64,000 bases of DNA, from NCBI RefSeq assembly GCF_051860665.1, contig NZ_JBHYDM010000007.1, forward strand, positions 62,001 to 126,000, read 5' to 3'. The stretch is from Falsiroseomonas sp051860665. GTDB lineage: Bacteria; Pseudomonadota; Alphaproteobacteria; Acetobacterales; Acetobacteraceae. Positions 34,387 through 42,288 of the stretch are shown here, in pieces. A program made the position numbers and the translations under genes. The notes below the pieces were generated by a model that did no database searches, was not told where the DNA came from, and saw only the letters and a program-made list of their open reading frames with translations. How positions within the stretch are numbered: position 1 is the first letter of the stretch; each line of letters starts with the position of its first letter.

Positions 34387-35231
34387 GTCCGCCTCCGGGG
34401 ATCAACGATATCCCGCACGCCATCGCCCAGCAGGTTGAAGCAGAAGACCGCGACCATCAGCGTCGCACCCGGGAACAGCGCCACCCACCACTCGCCGGAG
34501 ACGATGAAGGAGGCGCCCTCCGCCACCATGATCCCCCATTCCGGCGTCGGCGCGCGCACGCCGAGGCCGATGAAGGACAGGCCGGCGGCGTTGAGAATCG
34601 CATAACCCATGGTGAGCGACATCTGCACCACCATGATCGGCAGGATGTTTGGCCCCACCTGCATCAGCAGCACGCCCATGTCGCGGTGCCCGGAGATGCG
34701 TGCCGCATCGACGAAGCCCGCCTCCCGCCGCTGCACCGTCTCCGCGCGGGCGACGCGGACATAGAGGGGAAAATTGATGATGGCGGTGGCGAGCACGATG
34801 TTCGGCACGGTGTTGCCCAGTGCCGCCACGATCGCCATGGCCAGCACGAAGAGCGGAAAGGCCATGATGGTATCGGCGATGCGCCCGATCACCAGGTCCG
34901 CCCAGCCGCCGAAGAAGCCCGAGACCAAGCCGGCAAAACCGCCCGCGGCAAAGACCAGCGCGACGGAGGCGGCGGCGATGCCGAGGTCGAGTCGCGTGGC
35001 CACCAGCACGCGGGAGAAGATGTCGCGGCCGAGCTGGTCCGTGCCGAACCAGTGCTGCGCGGAGGGCGGTTGCAGCGCCCGCATGGTGTTGCTTGCCAGC
35101 GGATCATAGGGCGCCAGCGACGGGCCGAGGATGGCGGCCAGCACGAAGAAGACGAAGAGCGCCAGCGCGAATCCCGTGACCGGATTTTCCGAAACCACAT
35201 GCCGCGCGTGGCGCAGTGCGGAGCTGCTCAT
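34383..35231 (-). CDS. Peptide-type ABC importer permease, OppC/DppC
   Basis: 282 aa, about six helices. The first helix is followed by PLASNTMRALQPPSAQHWFGTDQLGRDIFSRVLVATRLDL, the diagnostic OppC block. The EAA loop contains AGFVDAARISGHRDMGVLLMQV. C-terminus DGVRDIVDPRRRT. Start at 35231 fixed by ATGA overlap with oppB. Confidence 0.94.
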   Translation of the reverse strand: MSSSALRHARHVVSENPVTGFALALFVFFVLAAILGPSLAPYDPLASNTMRALQPPSAQHWFGTDQLGRDIFSRVLVATRLDLGIAAASVALVFAAGGFAGLVSGFFGGWADLVIGRIADTIMAFPLFVLAMAIVAALGNTVPNIVLATAIINFPLYVRVARAETVQRREAGFVDAARISGHRDMGVLLMQVGPNILPIMVVQMSLTMGYAILNAAGLSFIGLGVRAPTPEWGIMVAEGASFIVSGEWWVALFPGATLMVAVFCFNLLGDGVRDIVDPRRRT

Positions 35232-36235
35232 GCCCGCCGTGCCCGCGGGTCCAGCGCCCGGTTCACCATGTCGATGGTCAGGTTCAGCAATACGTAGAGG
35301 ATCGCCATGGTCAGGACAAAACCCTGCACCGGCGCGCCGTCCGAGGCGATCAGCGCCTCCACCGCATAGCTGCCGATGCCGGGCCAGGCGAAGACCTTCT
35401 CCACCAGCACATTCGCGCCGAGCAGGAAGGAAAACACCATGCCCAGCGTCGTCACCACCGGCAGCAGCGCATTGCGCAGTGCATAGGTGAGAATAATGGT
35501 GCGCGTGGCGAGGCCGGAGGCGCGCGCGGTGCGGATGAACTCCGCGCCCAGCACCGCGAGCATGGAGGCCCGCGTGATGCGCGCGATCGGCGCCAGCGCG
35601 AACAGGCCGAGCGTGGTCGCCGGCAGGATCATCTGCGCCAGCGCGCCCTGCCAGGTCTCCCAATCGCCCACCAGCGCCGCATCGATCAGGTAGAAGCCGG
35701 TGACGGTGGGCGGCGCGCTGGCGAAGGCATCGAGCCGGCCGAGCGGCGCAGGGGCCCAGCCGAGCAGGAAATAGAAGACATAGACCAGCAGCAGGCCGGT
35801 GAAGAACACCGGCAGCGAGACGCCGGCCGTGACGATGACGCGGCAGGCATGGTCCGCCAGCGAGCCCTGCTTCACCGCCGCCAGCACGCCGAGCGGAATG
35901 GCGATGGACATGGCGATCAGCAGCCCGGCCAGCGTCAGCTCCGCGGAGGCCGGCAGCCGCTGCAGCAGGTCGGTCAGCACCGGCTGGCCGGTGGTGAGCG
36001 ACATGCCGAGGTCACCGCGGACCAGTGCCTGGATGTAGTTCCAGAACTGCTCCGGCAATGGGCGATCGAGGCCGAGGGAGGCGCGGATCTGGGCAATCGA
36101 TTCCGCGCTCGCGGTCGGCCCGGCGAAATAGGTCGCGGTATCGCCCGGCAGCACGCGCGTCAGGATGAAGGTCACGACGATGACGGCGACCAGCGCGGGG
36201 AGCGAACCGGCCAGCCGCCACAGCACGCCCCGCAC
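35228..36235 (-). CDS. Peptide-type ABC importer permease, OppB/DppB
   Basis: 335 aa. N-terminal helix with FILTRVLPGDTATYFAGPTAS and SLGLDRPLPEQFWNYIQALVRGDLGMSLTTGQPV, the standard OppB periplasmic loop. The EAA loop includes FIRTARASGLATRTIILTYALRNA. GTG start at 36235, seven bases after the stop of the binding-protein gene (36242). It makes the membrane channel with OppC. Confidence 0.93.
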   Translation of the reverse strand: MRGVLWRLAGSLPALVAVIVVTFILTRVLPGDTATYFAGPTASAESIAQIRASLGLDRPLPEQFWNYIQALVRGDLGMSLTTGQPVLTDLLQRLPASAELTLAGLLIAMSIAIPLGVLAAVKQGSLADHACRVIVTAGVSLPVFFTGLLLVYVFYFLLGWAPAPLGRLDAFASAPPTVTGFYLIDAALVGDWETWQGALAQMILPATTLGLFALAPIARITRASMLAVLGAEFIRTARASGLATRTIILTYALRNALLPVVTTLGMVFSFLLGANVLVEKVFAWPGIGSYAVEALIASDGAPVQGFVLTMAILYVLLNLTIDMVNRALDPRARRA

Positions 36236-36241
36236 CGGCGC

Positions 36242-37855
36242 TCAGCCCTTCGTCAGGCTGCGGAAATCCGGCTCGCGGCAGGGCCAGAACTGGTAGCCGC
36301 CGATATTCCGCTGCATCGCCACGTCGTGGAAGGGCTGCGCGATCGGGATGAAGGGCACGTCCTGCATGCCGAGCTCCAGGAAGCCGCGCACATTCTGCGC
36401 ATAGACGGCGGGGTCGGCGGTGAAGCGCGCGGCATCGATCAGCCGGTCCATCGCCGGGTTCTGGTAGGACGGGATGTTGAAGATCGAATTGTTGCCGTGG
36501 TAGTTCCAGAAGAAGAAGTAGTCCGGCCAGTCCAGCCAGCCGCCGAAGCGGTTGATCACCATCGGCGCGGTCTTCTTGTTCAGCTCGCCGCGGAAATTGG
36601 CGCCGGGGATCTTGCTCAGCTCCACGGTGATGCCGAGCGGGGCCAGCGCCTCCTTGATCAGCACGGCCATGGGCTCGGTGATGGTGGCGACGCCGGCATC
36701 GTAGAGCAGCGTGGTGCTGAAGGGCGCGACGCCGGATTCCGCCATCAGCGCGCGGGCGCGCTCGGTATTGGCGGTATAGGGAAAGGGCACCGGCCAGGTG
36801 AGCTGCGCCGGCGTGGCGGGGCCGCCGAACATCGGCACGCCGCGGCCGAAGAGCGAGCCCTGCATGATCTGCTCATAGGGCATCGCCCAGGCCACCGCCT
36901 GCCGCAGTTTCACATTGTTGAAGGGCGGCAGCGCCGAATTCAGCGCGAGATACCACACCGCATTCGGCACCGGCACGGCCGAGACCTTCAGCCGCCCCGC
37001 GGCGACGAGATCCGCAAAATCCTTCGGCGGGATCTGGTAGCTGATATCGGCATCGCCGCGTTCGATCAGCGCCCGGCGGGTGGAGGGGGAGGCGATGTCG
37101 CGCGCGATGATGCGGCGCAGGCTGGGCAGTGGGCCGGACTTCCAGTCGTCGTTGCGGGTGTAGATGGTCTCGGTGCCCGGCCGCCAGGCCTCCACCTTGA
37201 AGGCGCCGCCGCCGCAGATGTTGTTCTTCAGATAGTCCTTGGCCCATTCGTCGCCGCCGGAATTGGCGATGGCCGTCTCACTGTCGAAGACGAAGGGAAT
37301 CGTCACGGCGAGGTTCGGAAGGGTCAGCTTGTCGCGCCGCAGGTAATCCACGCGGAAGGTTTTGTCGTCCACCGCGACGAACTGCTCCCGGTTCTCCAGG
37401 CTGCCGGCGCGCATCTGCGTGGTGGCGAAGCCGCCGATGGAGACGGCGCGGTCCAGCGACCACTTCACGTCCTTGGCGGTGACCGTCCTTCCGCTATGAA
37501 AACGGGCATCTGCCCTGATCTTGAACGTCACACTGGTGCCGTCGCTGGCCTCCTGCCAGCTCTCGGCCAGCTCCGGCTCCAGCTTCGTGATGTCGAAGCT
37601 GCTGGTGACCTCGTCCACCTTCTCCCGCTTGAAGGAGACCAAGCGGTCGTAGCAGTTCAGCGCCACGCCATTGACGGGCTGGGAGGCGCCGAGCCCCTGC
37701 ATGTCCAGGCTATTGGGGCCGTATTCCTGCACCAGCAGCAGCGTCTCGTTGCGCGTCGGCGCGCGCTGCGCGGCGGCCTGCTTCACGGCGGGCGCGGTGA
37801 GCGGCAGGCTCAGCGCGGCGGCGGGCAGGGCCTTGAGGAAATCGCGGCGCTCCAT
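36242..37855 (-). CDS. Periplasmic binding protein of the opp-atzGE operon (SBP_bac_5)
   Basis: 537 aa. A twin-arginine signal (MERRDFLKALPAAALSLPLT, matching RRxFLK) is followed by the family-5 fold: LEPELAESWQEASDGTSVTFKIRADARFHSGRTVTAKDVKWSLDRAV. First gene of SBP-oppBCDF-atzG-atzE. A GGAGAG ribosome site precedes the ATG at 37855, and a sigma-54 promoter lies about 52 bp upstream. The linked amidase suggests that the ligand carries a hydrolysable amide, such as a ureido or carboxyamide compound rather than an ordinary peptide. Confidence 0.93.
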   Translation of the reverse strand: MERRDFLKALPAAALSLPLTAPAVKQAAAQRAPTRNETLLLVQEYGPNSLDMQGLGASQPVNGVALNCYDRLVSFKREKVDEVTSSFDITKLEPELAESWQEASDGTSVTFKIRADARFHSGRTVTAKDVKWSLDRAVSIGGFATTQMRAGSLENREQFVAVDDKTFRVDYLRRDKLTLPNLAVTIPFVFDSETAIANSGGDEWAKDYLKNNICGGGAFKVEAWRPGTETIYTRNDDWKSGPLPSLRRIIARDIASPSTRRALIERGDADISYQIPPKDFADLVAAGRLKVSAVPVPNAVWYLALNSALPPFNNVKLRQAVAWAMPYEQIMQGSLFGRGVPMFGGPATPAQLTWPVPFPYTANTERARALMAESGVAPFSTTLLYDAGVATITEPMAVLIKEALAPLGITVELSKIPGANFRGELNKKTAPMVINRFGGWLDWPDYFFFWNYHGNNSIFNIPSYQNPAMDRLIDAARFTADPAVYAQNVRGFLELGMQDVPFIPIAQPFHDVAMQRNIGGYQFWPCREPDFRSLTKG

Positions 37856-37906
37856 GGGAATCTCTCCGGACCGGGACAGGCGGAAGCCCGCCAGCCCGAC
37901 CCGCGC

Positions 37907-37922
37907 AGCAAGGCCCGTGCCA
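37907..37922 (-). promoter_or_regulatory. Sigma-54 promoter of the opp-atzGE operon
   Basis: On the minus strand TGGCACG (37922-37916), 4 bp, TTGCT (37911-37907) is a perfect RpoN consensus. Predicted start about 40 nt before the ATG at 37855. Confidence 0.8.
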
Positions 37923-37981
37923 CCTTGCCGGGAGGCACGGCTTGCCGCAGCTTGCCCGGCGTAATGAAGGACTGTCCTGCG

Positions 37982-38836
37982 ATGACGACCGAATGGATGG
38001 GCAGCGCCACCACGCGCTTTATCGAGGGCGCCGGCGGCGTGGGCCTGGCCGTGGTGGAGGGTGGCCGCGCGGATGGCCCGCCCATCCTGTTCATCCACGG
38101 CTTCTCCCAGGCCGCGCTCTGCTGGACGCGGCAATTCACCGGCGTCCTGGCGCAGCATTTTCGCCTCGTCGCCTTCGACCTGCGCGGCCATGGCCACTCC
38201 CAAAAACCCGAGGCGGCGGAGGCCTATCGCAGCGGGGATCTCTGGGCCGATGACGTGGCGGCGGTGATCGCGGCGCTGCAGCTGCACCGGCCGGTGCTGG
38301 TCGGCTGGTCCTTTGGTGGGCGGGTGCTGGGCGCGGTGGCGCGGCGGCATGGCGTGGCCGGGTTCGGCGGCCTGGTCTTCGTCGGCGCCATCAGCAAGGG
38401 CGGCGTGCCCGATGCCGCGCGCTTCCGCGGTACCACCGGGCCGATCCAGGCGGCGATGGCCTCGACCGAGATGGCGGTCGCCGCCGAGGCCACGCTGCGC
38501 TTCATTCGCGCCTGCACGGCGGCGCCGCTGCCGGCCGATCTGCAGCGGCTGATGGACCTCACCAACGGTATGGCGCCGCCCGCGGTGCGCGGCGCGATGA
38601 TGGGCTGGCAGGTGGACCATGACGACCTGCTGCCGACACTCAAGGTGCCGGCGCTGGTGATCCATGGCGCGCAGGACCAGGTGCTGCTGCCTTTCGCCGG
38701 CCGCCACATCGCCAGCCTGCTGCCCGGCGCCGATTTTCTTCTGTATGAGGCCAGCGGCCACGCGCCTTTCCTGGAGGAGCCGGCGCGCTTCGACGCCGAC
38801 CTCGCGGCCTTCACCCGCCGCGTTCAGCCCGGCTGA
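37982..38836 (+). CDS. Alpha/beta hydrolase (enol-lactonase/esterase-like)
   Basis: 284 aa. Oxyanion block ILFIHGFSQAALCW, nucleophile Ser110 in VGWSFGG, acid Asp232 in IHGAQDQVLLPF and His260 in EASGHAPF complete the triad. Resembles 3-oxoadipate enol-lactonases and haloperoxidase-like esterases; substrate unknown. It is transcribed divergently from the opp operon and overlaps the convergent glutamate-cyclase-like gene by 26 bp. ATG at 37982 follows an AAGGA; an in-frame ATG at 37964 is also possible. Confidence 0.88.
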   Translation: MTTEWMGSATTRFIEGAGGVGLAVVEGGRADGPPILFIHGFSQAALCWTRQFTGVLAQHFRLVAFDLRGHGHSQKPEAAEAYRSGDLWADDVAAVIAALQLHRPVLVGWSFGGRVLGAVARRHGVAGFGGLVFVGAISKGGVPDAARFRGTTGPIQAAMASTEMAVAAEATLRFIRACTAAPLPADLQRLMDLTNGMAPPAVRGAMMGWQVDHDDLLPTLKVPALVIHGAQDQVLLPFAGRHIASLLPGADFLLYEASGHAPFLEEPARFDADLAAFTRRVQPG

Positions 38837-39956
38837 AGAACTCCGCTTCTTCCGCCGCCAGGTGCCTGGCCCAGAGCGCGACCGTGGCCTCCGCGCGGCC
38901 GGTTTCCTGCCAGCGTCGGCCGAAGCCGGACATGCCATGCGGCCGGCGCTTGCGGTCCAGCCGCAGCTCCACCATGCAGCGCAACAGCTCCAGGATGGAT
39001 TCGCCGGCGATCGGCGGCGTGCCGTCCACCCAGCCATGCGCCATGCCGCTGGTCGGGTCGATGAAGCCGGCGCGGGCGGCCGCATCCGCCACGCGGCGTT
39101 CCACGTCGCGCGAATGCAGCGCCTCCGGCAGATGCAGCGCGGCGGCGAGGCAGGCCTCGATGGCGTAGGACCCCCAATTGGCGATGGTCGCGACAACCAA
39201 AATGTCGGTCTCGACGCAGGTGCCGATCAGCTTGCCGGTCGGCACCACCTCGCGCACCGCCTCCGGGATGCGGCCCATGCCGACCTCGTTGCCGCCATCG
39301 CCGATGCCGATGGTCAGCACGCCGCGGCGCTTCGCCTCATCGATGTAGAGCTCCACCTTGCCGACCACGTCGGTGACATCGAGGCCCGGGCCGGTATGGG
39401 TGGTGCCGGTGAAATTGGGCGCCGGCTTCTCGATGCAGACCATGGCCTTGGCGCCGGTGCGGTCGAAGCAGCGCGGCGCTTCCACCGCCGCGCGGGAACG
39501 TCCGATCGGCAGCGGCAGGATGGCGGCCTTGAAGGGCGTGGTCACCGCCATGTCGAGTCCGATGACATCGAGCCCGGTGGCGCGCACCAGCGCCTCCATC
39601 CGCGCGAGATTCGTCACCTCCGTCAGGAAGACCGGCGTGGCATCCAGCGCGACGGCCAGCGCGCGGCCCAGCAGCGCGGCGCCGACCGGGCCATCGGCTT
39701 CCGAGATCATCGCCGGCGGGTCGAAGAAGCCGGCGCAGATCAGCACCACGTCGCGCGGTTGCACCCGCTCCACCAGCTCGCGTGCGGCCAGCGAGGAGAG
39801 CGGCGCGCCCTGCAGCGCGCGGGCGGCCTCATACAGCTCCTTGGTGATATTGCGGCTGGTGATGTCGGCGCCACCACCGGACATGAAGACCTGGGCGGAG
39901 ACCAGCCGGTCGGCCGATTCGCCGACGACCTGGCAGAGCTCGAAATCCGGTTCCAT
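38811..39956 (-). CDS. D-glutamate cyclase-like protein (DUF4392)
   Basis: 381 aa. The block GVLTIGIGDGGNEVGMGRIPEAV and the earlier VCIEKPAPNFTGTTH region are characteristic of the DUF4392 / D-glutamate cyclase C-terminal domain family, whose mammalian member converts D-glutamate to 5-oxo-D-proline. No signal peptide. Activity of bacterial homologues is less established, so the function here is inferred. It diverges from the HutC-type regulator at 40392. Start MEPDFELCQV at 39956 chosen; a longer frame has no support. Confidence 0.8.
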   Translation of the reverse strand: MEPDFELCQVVGESADRLVSAQVFMSGGGADITSRNITKELYEAARALQGAPLSSLAARELVERVQPRDVVLICAGFFDPPAMISEADGPVGAALLGRALAVALDATPVFLTEVTNLARMEALVRATGLDVIGLDMAVTTPFKAAILPLPIGRSRAAVEAPRCFDRTGAKAMVCIEKPAPNFTGTTHTGPGLDVTDVVGKVELYIDEAKRRGVLTIGIGDGGNEVGMGRIPEAVREVVPTGKLIGTCVETDILVVATIANWGSYAIEACLAAALHLPEALHSRDVERRVADAAARAGFIDPTSGMAHGWVDGTPPIAGESILELLRCMVELRLDRKRRPHGMSGFGRRWQETGRAEATVALWARHLAAEEAEFFSRAERGG

Positions 39957-40391
39957 CTCCGTTCCTTCTCTCCTCCAGCCCTCGGCAGGGGGTGGATTCA
40001 GGCTCATACAGGCAAACCATTTCGGTGCGAACCGGTCGGCCACCCCAGCCCGGCGATCACGTTGCACAATTCCTGCCGGAGGCCGTCTGCAGCCGGTGCA
40101 GTGACGACCGCACGGGCGCGGCGCGGCGCAGGCCCGAAGCGACGCCCGGCTCTACCTGCCATGCAAGATGTGTGGTCCTGAAAGGCGAAGATGGCATCTG
40201 CAATCGTGTCCGCATGAGCGGGGCGACGCGACCACGCAGCCCGCCCCGGCGGGCCGCAAAAGGCGGCGGCACGGCAGCTGAAAGGCAATTATCCTGACAT
40301 TTTCATGTCGTTCCGGCGGGGCGCCAACCATCTTCCCCGGTCATGGGGCCGCCGCTACTGTGGATTTGCGACGCTGCAGGAGCCCACATCC
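39957..40391. other. Intergenic region upstream of the HutC-type regulator
   Basis: 435 bp with no convincing gene. It contains an AT-rich patch with inverted repeat GACAT-TTTC-ATGTC (40296-40309), about 83 bp before the regulator's GTG and a likely operator. The sequence TTATCCTGACATT (40289-40301) recurs almost exactly just after the regulator gene. The rest is featureless GC-rich sequence. Confidence 0.5.
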
Positions 40392-41249
40392 GTGACCCTT
40401 CCCGCCCGCCGGGGCATGCGTGCCGTGCCGACGCCATCGTCGCCGCAGCTTCCGCCGCCTGCCGGAACACGCGGCACGGCGCGCGCCTTCGTGCTCAACC
40501 GCGTCGCACCCCTGAACACCGCGCATGCCGCGCCGCTTTATCTGCAATTGGCGGAACGCTTCGCGGCGCTGATCGGGCAGGGGCGGGATGCGCTGGTCGG
40601 CCAGTCCCTGCCGACCGAGAGCGAATGCATGGCGCATTTCGGCATCAGCCGACCCACCGTGCGTCAGGCCATGGCACAGCTGGCCGCGCAGGGCCTGATC
40701 ACCCGCGGCCGTGGCCGCGGCACCTTCGTCGCGCCGCGCCGGCTGGACCACGACCTGAGCCTGGCCTTCGAGGACGAGGCGCGCAACGCCCGCAAGCGAA
40801 TCTCCTTCCAGGTGCTGGAGCGCCGCACCATCATCGCGCCCCCCACGGTACTGAGCGCGCTGGCCCTTGCCCCGGGCGCGGAGGTGGATCTGGTGGAGCG
40901 CCTGCGCCTGCTGGATGGCGAGGTCTTCGGCCATGAGCTGCGCTACATGCCCACCCATATCGCGCGCCACGTCACCGCGCGCATGCTGGAACGCCAGCCG
41001 GTGAACACGCTGCTGCGCGCGGCGATGGGGGAGGCGCCGCGGCGCATGCGGCTGATCGTCCGCAGCGTGCCGGCGGATAGCCGCATCGCGCGGCTGCTCA
41101 TGATCAAGCGCGGCACGCCGCTGCTGGAGAGCGAGCATGTCTATCGCCTCGCCTCCGGCGTGCCGGTGCTCTGCGGCTTCGTGCGCTTCCACGGCGACCG
41201 CTTCCAGTTCATCGCGGAGGCCGAGATCCGCACCGAAGCGCAGCTCTGA
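40392..41249 (+). CDS. GntR-family regulator, HutC/UTRA type
   Basis: 285 aa from GTG 40392. Residues 40-105 form the GntR wHTH (LPTESECMAHFGISRPTVRQAMAQLAAQGLITRGRGRGTFV), then a UTRA effector domain (SALALAPGAEVDLVERLRLLDGEVFGHELRYMP ... VYRLASGVPVLCGFVRFHGDRF). UTRA proteins sense small metabolites, often imino acids, amino sugars or histidine intermediates. GGAG lies 9 bp before the GTG; an upstream ATG at 40305 would add an unusual leader. It is divergent from the D-glutamate-cyclase-like gene and may regulate it. Confidence 0.87.
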   Translation: MTLPARRGMRAVPTPSSPQLPPPAGTRGTARAFVLNRVAPLNTAHAAPLYLQLAERFAALIGQGRDALVGQSLPTESECMAHFGISRPTVRQAMAQLAAQGLITRGRGRGTFVAPRRLDHDLSLAFEDEARNARKRISFQVLERRTIIAPPTVLSALALAPGAEVDLVERLRLLDGEVFGHELRYMPTHIARHVTARMLERQPVNTLLRAAMGEAPRRMRLIVRSVPADSRIARLLMIKRGTPLLESEHVYRLASGVPVLCGFVRFHGDRFQFIAEAEIRTEAQL

Positions 41250-41270
41250 TTTATCAGGACATTCGGCGGC

Positions 41271-42185
41271 TCAGCCCGGCTCGGGCAGCATCTCCGAACC
41301 CGGCACCAGGCCGCGCGGCAGGCCGGCGACATGCTCCGCCAAGGTGCCCGGCCGGGTCAGCCAGATCTCGTCGCGGTGGCGCAGGATATGGCGCAGCGCG
41401 TCCCGCAGCGGCCGCAGGCGGAAGGGCTGGCCGACCACGAAGGTATGCAGCACGATGCTGCAGACCAGCGGTCGGCGCTTCGACTGCGCCAGCATCTCGT
41501 CGAACTGGTCGATGATCATCTCGGCGAATTCGCGGCCGCTGTGCTGGCGGAAGACCATCGCCGGGCTGTCGTTCAGCTCGATCGAATAGGGCACGGACAG
41601 GATGGGCCCGGCCCGCGTCGCCATCCAGAAGGGCTGGTCATCCGCCGGCAGGTCCATCATGTAGCCAAACCCTTCCTCGCGCAGCAGGTCGAGCGTGACG
41701 TGACTTTGCGCGAGATAGGGGCCGAGCCATCCGCGCGGCGGGGTGCCGGCATGGCGGGTGATGGCGTCGCGCGTCTCCACGATCAGGCGGCGCTCATCCT
41801 CCTCCCACAGCGTGTCCTGGCGCTCCGCATTGCTGCGGCCGTGGCCGATGAACTCGTCGCCACGCGCCAGCAGCGCCGGCGCGATCTCCGGCATATAGTC
41901 CAGCGCCGCGCTGTTGACGTTGTGGGCGCTGGGGATCTCCAGCTCGTCCAGCATCTCCAGCATGTTCCACAGGCCGACGCGGTTGCCGTAGTCGCGCCAG
42001 GCATAGTTGCGGAAGGATTGCGGCGCGCCGGGCTGGGCGCTGTCGCTGCCCATCCCGGCGCGATAGGCGAAATGCTCGATGTTGTTGCAGACGAGGACGG
42101 CGAGGCGCGCGCCATTCGGCCAGCGATAATCGGGGCGGGTCGGGATGGCGCTGGGGGCGTAGCGGCCATGGCTGGGCAGCTTCAT
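41271..42185 (-). CDS. Polysaccharide deacetylase-family protein (PuuE/allantoinase-like)
   Basis: 304 aa, NodB-fold. The segments ARLAVLVCNNIEHFAY, LDELEIPSAHNVNSAALDYMPEIA, GDEFIGHGRSNAERQ and GWLGPYLAQSHVTLDLLREEGFGYMMDLPADDQP are those of the PuuE-like branch, which includes metal-independent allantoinases and other C-N hydrolases, rather than chitin deacetylases. No signal peptide, so cytoplasmic. A GGAGAG ribosome site precedes the ATG at 42185. Given its nitrogen-catabolic neighbours a ureide substrate is plausible but unproven. Confidence 0.85.
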   Translation of the reverse strand: MKLPSHGRYAPSAIPTRPDYRWPNGARLAVLVCNNIEHFAYRAGMGSDSAQPGAPQSFRNYAWRDYGNRVGLWNMLEMLDELEIPSAHNVNSAALDYMPEIAPALLARGDEFIGHGRSNAERQDTLWEEDERRLIVETRDAITRHAGTPPRGWLGPYLAQSHVTLDLLREEGFGYMMDLPADDQPFWMATRAGPILSVPYSIELNDSPAMVFRQHSGREFAEMIIDQFDEMLAQSKRRPLVCSIVLHTFVVGQPFRLRPLRDALRHILRHRDEIWLTRPGTLAEHVAGLPRGLVPGSEMLPEPG

Positions 42186-42288
42186 CGGGGACTCTCCTCG
42201 GCGGCGCGGCCGGGATTGTCCGGGCCGCCCCACAGGGATGTCAACGCGGCGCGGTTGACCGGCGCCGGCCGGGACGGGATGCAGCACC

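Noticed and set aside
37920..37960. GGAGGCACGGCTTGCC on the plus strand as a sigma-54 promoter for the alpha/beta hydrolase
   Set aside because: The GG and GC elements are 8 bp apart, not 10, so it does not fit RpoN.
35216..37981. Very long plus-strand open frame leading into the alpha/beta hydrolase
   Set aside because: It is antisense to oppB and the SBP gene. The hydrolase begins at 37982; the upstream part shows Gln/Arg/His-rich shadow composition.
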